64,000 nucleotides of DNA, from the NCBI GenBank assembly GCA_031963465.1, contig JASSUG010000001.1, forward strand, positions 310,001 through 374,000, in the 5' to 3' direction. A model generated the notes under the pieces. That model searched no databases and was not told the DNA's origin. It saw nothing but the letters and a program-made list of their open reading frames with translations. The translations under genes and the position numbers were made by a program. Below, piece by piece: positions 34,613-43,114 of the stretch (its first letter is position 1; each line of letters opens with the position of its first letter). This DNA comes from Mycoavidus cysteinexigens_B. GTDB taxonomy: Bacteria > Pseudomonadota > Gammaproteobacteria > Burkholderiales > Burkholderiaceae.

Positions 34613-35695
34613 TCAAGCCAAAAGCCAAGCATTAAAACGCTCAAGGGCTTCATGCTGAGCCTTAACCCAGTACGAAGTGTCGATTAACACGCTTTTTTTT
34701 AAGTTGGGCAAATGAGACGGAAGAAACTCAGCCAGCGTCGCATCGATATGCTCGAAAGCATCGGGGTGAGTCGGGCTGATCCCATACTTTGCAAGTAATG
34801 CCTGCTGCTTAGGTTCCGAAGCAAATTTGATAAATTCACGGCATATTTGCACGTTAGGTGCGCCCTTTGCAATTGCCCAACTATCTACTTGCATTAAATT
34901 TTGCTCCCACGAGATCGCAATAGGTGCGCCAGCATTGATGGCTGTTTGGGCACGAGCAGTCCAAACGGGCATCAAATCTACTTCGCCAGACTTAAGCAAC
35001 TGCTCGCTTTGAGGCCCGCTTGTATACCAAACGCTAATATGCGGCTTAATTTTGTCCAAGCTACGAAATGCTTGATCAAGGTCGCAAGGATAGACGCAAT
35101 TGGGCGGCACGCCAGTGGCCAAGAGCGCTTGTTCAATACTATAAAATGGTGACTTGTATAGCCCACGCCGCCCCGGAAATTTATCTACGTCCCAAAAATC
35201 TTTCCATGATTGTGGCGCCAAGCGTCCTTTGAAGGCATCGGTCCGGTATGCCAGTACCATGCTGTACATATTCGTTCCGACACCGTAAGGCGACATGAAC
35301 TGTGAGGGTATTTTGGAAATAATTGGATCACTCTCAAGTTCATGCCGTTCTAAATAAACCTGACCTGTCGTCAAAGTCTCAAGAGCCATCCCGCCAATTT
35401 CGGCCATATTCCATGGATATTTCTTGGTTTCGAACATAGCGCGAAATTGCGCCACATGGCTTGCATGTTCCGATATGCCGATTACTTCGATCCCTTTAAG
35501 TCGTGTAAATGGCTTATAAAGTATTTCTGCATACGCTTCAGAAAAAATACCACCGGCATCGCGTACAATGATTTTTTGTTTTGTAGTGGTTCGTGACAAT
35601 AGCCAAGCTAAAGGAACCCCCATGATGGCTGCACCAGCCGCTATTTTCTTAAGTGCGCTGCGGCGGCTGAAATCAAACATCTGATTTTGTCTCAT
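34613..35695 (-). CDS. ABC transporter extracellular substrate-binding protein (polyamine/iron-type, family 1)
   Basis: 360-aa periplasmic binding protein with a twin-arginine-like signal (SRRSALKKIAAGAAIMG). The mature domain resembles PotD/AfuA-type proteins: IIVRDAGGIFSEAYAEIL, SWKDFWDVDKFPGRRGLYK and WTARAQTAINAG. Polyamine or a similar small cation is the likely ligand, but this is inference. No permease or ATPase gene is adjacent; it lies 11 bp downstream of a LysR gene on the same strand. Local composition is more AT-rich than the flanking housekeeping genes. Confidence 0.82.
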   Translation of the reverse strand: MRQNQMFDFSRRSALKKIAAGAAIMGVPLAWLLSRTTTKQKIIVRDAGGIFSEAYAEILYKPFTRLKGIEVIGISEHASHVAQFRAMFETKKYPWNMAEIGGMALETLTTGQVYLERHELESDPIISKIPSQFMSPYGVGTNMYSMVLAYRTDAFKGRLAPQSWKDFWDVDKFPGRRGLYKSPFYSIEQALLATGVPPNCVYPCDLDQAFRSLDKIKPHISVWYTSGPQSEQLLKSGEVDLMPVWTARAQTAINAGAPIAISWEQNLMQVDSWAIAKGAPNVQICREFIKFASEPKQQALLAKYGISPTHPDAFEHIDATLAEFLPSHLPNLKKSVLIDTSYWVKAQHEALERFNAWLLA

Positions 35696-35706
35696 AAGCA
35701 GTTTCC

Positions 35707-36645
35707 TTATATAGTTGTGACCGCCGGATGTGTAAAAAGGGGGAGTTTCGCTGTAAAAATTCTCAGTAATTGATTTACCACCGGCGCCAAAGTTCTGTCC
35801 CGTCGAGCAATTAAATAAGAGTGCGAAGACATAAAAGCAGGGTAATCAATCTCGAGCGCAACCAATTGACCCTCATCAATTTCTTGGCGCGCTGCAAAAG
35901 TTGACATCAATGCTCCACCACAACCGCTTAGGGCGAATTTTTTCAAAGCGGAAATTGAATTGCTAACAAAAGCTAATTTTAGTTGGATTTTTTCTGAACG
36001 TTCTATTGTCTGCACCATATGTCGCAAGCTAGAAGACGTATCTGGCAATACAATAGGATAGTTTGCTATTTCCAAGAAAGTCACTTTTTTATTTGTAGCC
36101 AGCGGGGAATCTTTTCTCACTAACAAGCATATAGGGAGCGGTGCACTTACATAACAGCGTATATTTCGATCATCAATGGGATAATTATGAATAATTCCTA
36201 TATGCGCAATACCTTCAAGTACTTTAGCAACGATTTGACTTGATGTACTGATTTCCTCTACACAAATTTCAACGCCAGAATGGGTTGCACCAAAGTCCTT
36301 TACTATATCGACAATTACGTTAATATAGGCCGCGAGTACAGCAATATGAACCTTATTATTTTGCCTATTGCGCACCTTTTGTAGGTCTGCTTCCAGACGC
36401 TCTTGATGTGCACATACTTTGCGGTAGTATTCAAGCACGGTCTCAGCTTCTGCGGTCGGCGTCATTCCGCGCCGCGCACGGCGTTCAAATAGCGGAGTAT
36501 TGAGTTCTTGCTCCAATAATCGAATTTGACGCGTCACCACTGACATATCGGTATTTAGTTTATCTGCTGCAGCGCGGATTGACCCAGCCATGAATACTTC
36601 GTAAAAGTATCGCATCCGCCGCTGATTGATCTCCTTCATCATCAT
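35707..36645 (-). CDS. LysR-family transcriptional regulator
   Basis: 312-aa regulator. The winged HTH lies at the N terminus (MRYFYEVFMAGSIRAAADKLN ... VVTRQIRLLEQEL ... TPLFERR-type; stretches abbreviated), followed by a LysR substrate-binding domain from about residue 95 (HIAVLAAYINVIVDIV). The start at 36645 is chosen for a GAGG site nine bases upstream; the open frame continues further without conservation. LysR genes are usually divergent from their target; here the gene is co-directional with, and 11 bp upstream of, an orphan binding-protein gene, so the two are probably co-transcribed. Confidence 0.87.
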   Translation of the reverse strand: MMMKEINQRRMRYFYEVFMAGSIRAAADKLNTDMSVVTRQIRLLEQELNTPLFERRARRGMTPTAEAETVLEYYRKVCAHQERLEADLQKVRNRQNNKVHIAVLAAYINVIVDIVKDFGATHSGVEICVEEISTSSQIVAKVLEGIAHIGIIHNYPIDDRNIRCYVSAPLPICLLVRKDSPLATNKKVTFLEIANYPIVLPDTSSSLRHMVQTIERSEKIQLKLAFVSNSISALKKFALSGCGGALMSTFAARQEIDEGQLVALEIDYPAFMSSHSYLIARRDRTLAPVVNQLLRIFTAKLPLFTHPAVTTI

Positions 36646-36963
36646 GTGTTTTTTCCTCTTTTTTGCAGGAATAACATTGAAGATTATAACTAGCAAGGCT
36701 AGCTTATTGATTGTCCACTTTTTTAGCCAGTACGGGTCACACCATAATTGGGCAATTTGGAAACCCAATTTCTATAATATACACCATATCTGCTATTTAA
36801 ATCACTGGCAAGTTGCACATTATTTTCAGCAAGCAGAGCAACCGTCCATTTTAACAAGCAGCTATTAATGAATACGAATAGGAAAAACAGTTACTGCACG
36901 GGTTGATTTACTTTCTGATAAAAATCTTGGGTTCATCACGTTGATTTCGATTATTGAACGGGT
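36646..36963. other. Intergenic region upstream of the LysR gene
   Basis: AT-rich, no supported gene. It contains CTAGC-AAG-GCTAG, a short palindrome near 36690, which could be part of the LysR promoter region. It ends where a mobile-element-like repeat begins. Confidence 0.45.
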
Positions 36964-37104
36964 ATGTGTAGCGGCTCGATAACATCCGAGCTTTGGCCCG
37001 ATAACATAGATTGTTTTGGAACCACATTAAATGAGAACGGGCCCACATTTTTTTGCAAGCAGCTCGATTACATCGGCCAGGAACCCCATTCACTGAGAAC
37101 GGGG
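36964..37104 (+). repeat. Mobile-element-end-like repeat, left copy
   Basis: Shares long stretches with the reverse complement of 42865-43044, such as CCCGATAACATAG, ATTAAATGAGAACRGGCCCACATT and CGATTACATCGGCCA (R marks a difference). About 35 bp present in the right copy are missing here. Internal CGAT(A/T)ACAT motifs recur, as in multi-site transposase-binding ends of IS21-type elements. That family assignment is tentative. It lies beyond the 3' end of the NACHT-WD40 gene. Confidence 0.75.
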
Positions 37105-37323
37105 GACCGTAAGGATGATGACGTCAATGAGTCATATCTCACCGGGTTTTTCGTGACGACTGCGGAGCCGTTGACGTCACTCAACGAGATAAATATCCTC
37201 TATTCGAGATAAATTGGCCATAATGAATTATTATGTTAAATCCAACAGACACTCCGTAGCACAAGGCCCTCCAAGGGCCGTGCGCTACGTATTGTCAACA
37301 CCCCGCTTTCAACTCAGCCTCTC
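37105..37323. other. Spacer with hairpin downstream of the NACHT-WD40 gene
   Basis: No gene. A strong hairpin at 37255-37289 (CGTAGC ... GGCCCT-CCA-AGGGCC ... GCTACG) sits 35-69 bp past the stop of the minus-strand WD40 gene. It lacks a T-run in the direction of transcription, so it may be a repeat element rather than an intrinsic terminator. Copies of TGACGTCA-like half palindromes occur near 37120 and 37163. Confidence 0.6.
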
Positions 37324-40300
37324 TCACGCTAAATTCGACAAGACAACCCCATCATTTGCGCCCCGTTGTGTCAACAGCGCTCGATTCACCTCACTTAACC
37401 CCATAACCCCCTCCAATACCGTTTCCTTCACGCTCAACTGCCCATGCGGGGATCGCCAGCGTAGCCGCACCTGAACTCCATCCACCTCTCCTATCAGCTC
37501 CCACTGCCGAACAAACTGATCGCTACTGCCAGTCAACAGATACGATCCCTCCGGCGTCGCTTTCCAGGTCACGCTATTGACTCCACCAGTAAAATCTCGA
37601 ATCACTCTTAGACACTCACCCGAAGCGACCTCCCACAGACGCACCGTCTTGTCCCAACTCCCCGAGGCGATCTGCGCGCCGCTGGGCGAATACACCACGC
37701 TAGTAACAGACTGGGTATGTCCTTCTAAGGTGTGACCAGCCGCTCCGCTTTGCGCGTCCCACAGACGCACCGTCTTGTCCCTACTGCCCGAGGCGAGCTG
37801 CGTTCCGCTGGGCGAATACACCACGCTAAAAACAGTGGAGGTATGTCCTTCTAAGGTGTGACCCGCCGCTCCGCTGTAAGCGTCCCACACACGCACCGTA
37901 TAGTCACCACTCCCCGAGGCGATCTGCGAACCGCTGGGCGAATACACCACGCTAAAAACAGTGGAGGTATGTCCTTCTAAGATGTGCCCAGCCGCTCCAC
38001 TTTCCGCGTCCCACAGACGCACCGTATGGTCATAACTCCCCGAGGCGATCTGCGTTCCGCTCGGCGAATACACCACGCTACTAACAGAGTCGGTATGTCC
38101 TTCTAAGGTGTGCCCAGCCGCTCCGCTTTGCGCGTCCCACAGACGCACCGTCTTATCCCCACTCCCCGAGGCGAGCTGCGAACCGCTCGGCGAATACACC
38201 ACGCTATTAACATAGGAGGTATGTCCGCGTAAGGTGTGCCCAGCCACTCCGCTTTGCGCGTCCCACAGCCGCACCGTCTTATCCCCACTCCCCGACGCCA
38301 GCTGCGAACCGCTCGGCGAATACACCACGCTATTAACATAGGAGGTATGTCCGCGTAAGGTGTGCCCAGCCACTCCGCTTTGCGCGTCCCACAGCCGCAC
38401 CGTCTTGTCAGCACTCCCCGAGGCGATCTGCGAACCGCTCGGCGAATACACCACGCTATTAACATAGTAGGTATGTCCTTCTAAGGTGTGCCCAGCCGCT
38501 CCGCTTTGCGCGTCCCACAGACGCACCGTCTTGTCATCACTCCCCGAGGCGATCTGCGAACCGCTCGGCGAATACACCACGCTATTAACACAAGAGGTAT
38601 GTCCTTCTAAGGTGTGTCCAGCCACTCCGCTGTGCGCGTCCCACAGACGCACCGTATTGTCATAACTCCCCGAGGCGATCTGCGAACCGCTCGGCGAATA
38701 CACCACGCTATTAACCCTGTCGGTATGTCCTTCTAAGGTGTGCCTAGCCGCTCCACTGTGCACGTCCCACAGACGCACCGTATTGTCATAACTCCCCGAG
38801 GCGATCTGCGAACCGCTCGGCGAATACACCACGCTACTAACATAGCCTGTATGTCCTTCTAAGGTGTGCCCAGCCGCTCCGCTTTGCGCGTCCCACAGCC
38901 GCACCGTATTGTCTAAACTCCCCGAGGCGATTTGCGTTCCGCTCGGCGAATACACCACGCTATAAACAGTGGAGGTATGTCCTTCTAAGGTGTGCCCAGC
39001 CGCTCCGCTTTGCGCGTCCCACAGACGCACCGTATCGTCATAACTCCCCGAGGCGATTTGCGTTCCGCTCGGCGAATACACCACGCTACTAACAGAGTCG
39101 GTATGCCCTTCTAAGGTGTAGGTTTTTTCCCAATCCGAAGTCGAATAGATGCGGATCGTGCCGTTCTCAAGACCTACCGCACAGTTTTTCCCATCCGGGG
39201 AATACGCGCAGGAATACACTTCGCTCTTTTCTTTGAGATAAGCCCATTCGCCAAACCGCACCCCAGCCATCTTGGCTGCGCTTAAATCCGCATGGCGAAG
39301 CCAACTATTACGAAAATTGACCTGGCTTAAATCCGCCCCTTGCAACTGCGCTGAATCGAATACCCCAAAACTCAAGTCCGCACCGGGGATCTGGATTCCC
39401 TTTAAATCCAGTTCATTAAACTGCACCCCTGCTTGAACCAGGATTGTGATCGCGTTCGCCGCAGCAATGCTCACGCTATTCTGGCTCGTTGACGCTTTGA
39501 TCCATGCCAACAGCGGTTTCAGCAGCCCTCCATTTTGTTGAACTCGCTCGACCAAAAAGCGCTGGATCGCTAAATCCTCCACCACATTGAATGTATTCAA
39601 GAAGGCAGCAGCTTTCACTTCAACAGAAGGGTTGAGCGTTTCCCATAGCACCCGCAACTGTTCTACCCAGTTTAACGGCGTAGAATGATTCGATGACGCC
39701 AATTCCGTGAAGTTTTCCAGCTCTTCCCACACCGCGCGCGCCACTAAATAATCCTGAATCGATTTATGAATAAAGCGATACTGTTGTTGCTGGCGAGTCA
39801 GCAAAGCGCTAAAACGCAGTAGATTTTTTGCTTCGTCTTGACTGCTTAGAAAAGGCTCGTACTGTGTATCCCGGGGCATCCCTTTGCGCGCAATCGGGGT
39901 ATATTCCGCCACCGTTGTTTTAGCCTTAGACATGGCCAGCGCAAAGTCGCTATTAAATGTTTGGCTATGCTCGATAAAGCCTTCTTCTTTTAAGCGGTAA
40001 AACGCTATTTTCTGTGCTTCCGTCAAGCTAATCCCATCTAGACGAGCGAGAGAACGCTCAAACCAAGTCTGCACAAACTGCTCATATAACTTAATTCGAG
40101 TCAGGCCCAGCGTTGCATCCCCCAGGGTAGGCAGAACGATCAAAGCCATTTTGAGCAAGAAGGGCGTGCCTAATAACTCTTTGACATTCGGCACACGGCT
40201 TAACGCGCCTTGATAGTCTGGCACAGTCCATGGAAGGCAAGCATGCTTAACATACTGATCAATATAGGTCTCAATCGCCTGGTCTGAAAACGGCGCAATC

Positions 40301-42387
40301 TCATATTCCAGCAAAGAGCGTGAATAGCCTCGCGGCTGAAAATTGTTTTGATAGCCTTGCGTTAAATACTCAGGTCGGCTGCTGATAATGATCTTGGCTT
40401 GCCATTTGCCTAATTTTCCGTCCGCATATAAGTTGCGGTGTTCAGCTGGAATTTCATCATAGCCATCTAAAATCAATATAAAGCGCTGGCTTTGGCGTAA
40501 CGCTTCGATCTGCTCCGGCGAAAAACCGCACTTAGCCGACAAATACTGGCCAAGCAGATTTTTGTTTGGCTGGTCTAGGGTCGGCAACGAAATATACAGG
40601 GCGATCGGCGTCTCATCCGAAGCCGTCGCTGCACCGTATTCTCGCCACAAGCGACGGGCCAACTGTCGGTTGAAAGTCGATTTGCCTGACCCCGCTTCGC
40701 CTCGCAGCAGTAGTACCTGATTTTTCTGCCCAGAATCATTCTTTTGGGTCAAAAAAGCCGTCACGGCTTCGTCTAAATTAAAAGTAGTATTTCTATCCGC
40801 GGGAGTTGTCGCCTGCAGGGCAACATACATCGCCAGGCCATCTTGAATTTCCCCCGACTCTTCCCACGCCGAGAAATATTCTTCTTCGATATTTTCGCCT
40901 AAGATCGCTAGCGGCTCTTTCTTTGTTCGGAGTTCTATTGCTTGCTGATGTTTAAGCTGTTGGTGTTGTTGCTGTACGGTAAGGGCCAGCTCGCTGTGCA
41001 GCGCTTTATCTATCTCGCCAAAGATGCTCTCTACAAGATTGACAAACTCAAGCCCGCCCAGCGTTGAAGAGTTATCTTTTAACCGAGAAATATACTCGCT
41101 GTATCCCTGCCAAAACTTGTTCAGAAACGTTTTGGCCTCATCACTGCTCGCTAACACCCGCTCGATCAGCTTAAACAATATCCCGTGCCGACTTTGATTC
41201 GGATACACTTCCCCTGCTTTGGTTTGCGCATCCAATCTGGGCATATCCTCCATCCGAACCGCCGTCGCTGGAATAAAATGCGCCAAGCAGGGCTCATAGC
41301 TATCGGGCGTTAACGAAACCGGGATAATGCCGTGCTGATCTTGCCAGTGCTCTGCCCGGATTTGCAAAAAAGCGATTTCCGTCAATACATGATGGAACCC
41401 TGCTTTATAGTGTTGCTCTTGCGAAAATTTCTTAACCACCTCACGAATGGCCGAACTACCTTGTTGTTCACAGTCTTTGAGGTAGGCTGCTCGAAGTTCC
41501 TGATAAAAATCTTCATAGTGCGACCATTTTAGGTAGCGTCCTAACACCTCCGAACAACACACCACGACCTTATTGACCGGTTTCACATCTTTTCTTAAGC
41601 TAGTGGGCAATAAACACAGCTGATTGGTTAAGATATCTTCTAGCTTGCCGTCCTCTTTCAATTCTTCCTGGGAGCTTGAGTACGGTTGCCCCATCGGCGT
41701 TTGATCCGAATATAGGTTGACGCCTCGTATGTTAGATAACTTCTCGATTAAATATTTAGACGTATAGGCCTCGGCCTTTCCGTACTTTGGATCTGGATTG
41801 TCGTGAGCGTATACCAGAAACAGGCTGGGTTTATTCGATACTTTTAAGGAGCCCAACGTTGATAGCGCTTTTTCAAACAGACGATCCACCAATCTGCTTT
41901 TGTCCTCAGCAGGCGTGGCTGTCTGAACTAAAACTAATTCACTCAGTGAGGATCGCTTCTCAAAAAAATCGGGCTTGATCCCATTCGATAAAGCGAGAGA
42001 GGCATCCTGCGCTCTTTGCGCCGATAGCGGCCTCTGTGTGGCTGTATCATTCCGGCTGATCGGATGCAATGGATTGGGGGTAGGAGAAGTAGGACTGTGC
42101 TCTCCAACGTTAGTCGCTGCAGCTGGCTCTTGAAGCCCACTTAGAAAAGTGAAGAATTCGTTGCGTATCGCATCGAAAGCTTTTTTTGCTTGCAGATCAC
42201 CCGGTTTTTTTTCATGTTCAGTTTTAGCCTTGTTGACCGCCTCTGAGTACGATTTTTTGGCTTCTTCTAGATTCCCCATCGCTTGATGCGCTCGCGCCTG
42301 GCCTAACAAATGCTGCGAAGAGATGGCTAAATGCTGCGAGGATATGGCAGGCGATGACGGGCGCACTCCGACGTTGAAACTAAACAA
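37324..42387 (-). CDS. NLR-like protein: TPR-like leader, TIR/SEFIR-like domain, NACHT ATPase, pentapeptide-like strip, WD40 propellers
   Basis: 1687-aa protein. The TTG start at 42387 has a well-spaced AGGAG site. An N-terminal helical leader is followed near residue 187 by the same TIR/SEFIR-like module as the HEAT protein (SLFLVYAHDN, GVNLYSDQTPMG, VVVCCSEVLGRYLKW, HGIIPVSL). NACHT Walker A is GEAGSGKST (near 562) and Walker B ILILDGYDE (near 637). Residues about 990-1045 form a pentapeptide-like strip (GADLS..., GADLSQVNF). WD40 repeats run from about 1055 to 1637: 12 near-identical 42-mers plus one degenerate unit at each end, 14 in all, enough for two seven-bladed propellers. The gene is bracketed by inverted repeats. 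A sensor/effector role is inferred. Confidence 0.87.
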   Translation of the reverse strand: MFSFNVGVRPSSPAISSQHLAISSQHLLGQARAHQAMGNLEEAKKSYSEAVNKAKTEHEKKPGDLQAKKAFDAIRNEFFTFLSGLQEPAAATNVGEHSPTSPTPNPLHPISRNDTATQRPLSAQRAQDASLALSNGIKPDFFEKRSSLSELVLVQTATPAEDKSRLVDRLFEKALSTLGSLKVSNKPSLFLVYAHDNPDPKYGKAEAYTSKYLIEKLSNIRGVNLYSDQTPMGQPYSSSQEELKEDGKLEDILTNQLCLLPTSLRKDVKPVNKVVVCCSEVLGRYLKWSHYEDFYQELRAAYLKDCEQQGSSAIREVVKKFSQEQHYKAGFHHVLTEIAFLQIRAEHWQDQHGIIPVSLTPDSYEPCLAHFIPATAVRMEDMPRLDAQTKAGEVYPNQSRHGILFKLIERVLASSDEAKTFLNKFWQGYSEYISRLKDNSSTLGGLEFVNLVESIFGEIDKALHSELALTVQQQHQQLKHQQAIELRTKKEPLAILGENIEEEYFSAWEESGEIQDGLAMYVALQATTPADRNTTFNLDEAVTAFLTQKNDSGQKNQVLLLRGEAGSGKSTFNRQLARRLWREYGAATASDETPIALYISLPTLDQPNKNLLGQYLSAKCGFSPEQIEALRQSQRFILILDGYDEIPAEHRNLYADGKLGKWQAKIIISSRPEYLTQGYQNNFQPRGYSRSLLEYEIAPFSDQAIETYIDQYVKHACLPWTVPDYQGALSRVPNVKELLGTPFLLKMALIVLPTLGDATLGLTRIKLYEQFVQTWFERSLARLDGISLTEAQKIAFYRLKEEGFIEHSQTFNSDFALAMSKAKTTVAEYTPIARKGMPRDTQYEPFLSSQDEAKNLLRFSALLTRQQQQYRFIHKSIQDYLVARAVWEELENFTELASSNHSTPLNWVEQLRVLWETLNPSVEVKAAAFLNTFNVVEDLAIQRFLVERVQQNGGLLKPLLAWIKASTSQNSVSIAAANAITILVQAGVQFNELDLKGIQIPGADLSFGVFDSAQLQGADLSQVNFRNSWLRHADLSAAKMAGVRFGEWAYLKEKSEVYSCAYSPDGKNCAVGLENGTIRIYSTSDWEKTYTLEGHTDSVSSVVYSPSGTQIASGSYDDTVRLWDAQSGAAGHTLEGHTSTVYSVVYSPSGTQIASGSLDNTVRLWDAQSGAAGHTLEGHTGYVSSVVYSPSGSQIASGSYDNTVRLWDVHSGAARHTLEGHTDRVNSVVYSPSGSQIASGSYDNTVRLWDAHSGVAGHTLEGHTSCVNSVVYSPSGSQIASGSDDKTVRLWDAQSGAAGHTLEGHTYYVNSVVYSPSGSQIASGSADKTVRLWDAQSGVAGHTLRGHTSYVNSVVYSPSGSQLASGSGDKTVRLWDAQSGVAGHTLRGHTSYVNSVVYSPSGSQLASGSGDKTVRLWDAQSGAAGHTLEGHTDSVSSVVYSPSGTQIASGSYDHTVRLWDAESGAAGHILEGHTSTVFSVVYSPSGSQIASGSGDYTVRVWDAYSGAAGHTLEGHTSTVFSVVYSPSGTQLASGSRDKTVRLWDAQSGAAGHTLEGHTQSVTSVVYSPSGAQIASGSWDKTVRLWEVASGECLRVIRDFTGGVNSVTWKATPEGSYLLTGSSDQFVRQWELIGEVDGVQVRLRWRSPHGQLSVKETVLEGVMGLSEVNRALLTQRGANDGVVLSNLA
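37594..39105 (-). repeat. Array of 12 near-identical WD40 coding repeats (126-bp unit)
   Basis: Twelve 42-residue units (residues 1095-1598 of the NACHT-WD40 protein), each starting HT and containing SVVYSPSG, ASGS, TVRLWD (one TVRVWD) and a GH/RH step. The framework is almost invariant while residues 3-4, 6, 22 and 24 of the unit change from repeat to repeat. Units 7 and 8 (about 38150-38400) are nearly identical at DNA level, indicating recent duplication or gene conversion. Confidence 0.95.
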
Positions 42388-42864
42388 TTTTTTCTCCTAC
42401 CCATTCTGGGACTATTTAGAAGGCGATGAACGGTGCTAAAAAACAGCGCCGTCCTCGAGAACACATGGGCTGAATTGTAGTGGGAAAGGTCTAATTTGAG
42501 TAAGAAAGTTCTGATATTTCATATTATGAGATTGTATTTATATCACGAAAAATCGGTTCGATAAAACGTTCGTTTTGGCGAACGCTATCTGAATAATCGG
42601 TTCATAGCCACGGTGCGCCACGCCGCAGGCTACTGCCTGTGCAGAATACTCGTTTAGCAAATCTGCGTTCGATTTACTTCGTATCATTGACTATAGTGAA
42701 CGAAACAAGCAACGGTGGATGGGCATGAATATCGGCTACGCGCGCGTCAGTAGTGCGTCGGCCGAACGGCCCATGCTCCAGGGGCGCTGCGAAACCTGCT
42801 GCGGTGAAGTCCACGCATGATTGAATATCCTGATTCGTGAGAACAAACACGGCACAATGTGCCG
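42388..42864. other. Upstream region of the NACHT-WD40 gene with mobile-element remnants
   Basis: Probable promoter region of the WD40 gene at its left end. It has a perfect hairpin CGTTCG-TTTTGG-CGAACG (42567-42584) and twice-repeated AATCGGTTC (near 42551 and 42596). No intact gene. A resolvase-like start occurs at 42727. Confidence 0.5.
42727..42825 (+). pseudogene. Possible Tn3-type resolvase 5' fragment
   Basis: ATG at 42727 followed by NIGYARVSSAS, which matches the N-terminal catalytic motif of serine resolvases (Y-A-R-V-S). The frame then diverges and stops after about 32 codons. The rest of the recombinase is absent. The match is short but characteristic. Confidence 0.5.
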
Positions 42865-43044
42865 TCGAGGACGTTTTCAGTGAATGTGTTCTTGGCCGAT
42901 GTAATCGGGCCGTTTTTAAACAATGTGGGCCTGTTCTCATTTAATTTGATCCGGCGCAAGCGGATAGTCTCAATTAATTCGGTCCCAAAACGACCTATGT
43001 TATCGGGTCCGAGCTCAGATGTAATCGGGTCACTACAGGTATGG
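42865..43044 (-). repeat. Mobile-element-end-like repeat, right copy (inverted)
   Basis: The reverse complement aligns with 36964-37104 over almost its whole length, with about 35 extra bases in the middle. Together the two copies form inverted repeats around the NACHT-WD40 gene, about 6.1 kb from outer end to outer end. Confidence 0.75.
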
Positions 43045-43114
43045 ATGAGGCAAGAGTGTTACACAGCCATTAAGAACAGAATAGTTGTGATGATTTAGAG
43101 AGAGGCTGACTATC

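Noticed and set aside
37594..39105. CRISPR or satellite array in the 126-bp repeats
   Set aside because: They translate cleanly as WD40 blades on the minus strand within one 1687-residue frame.
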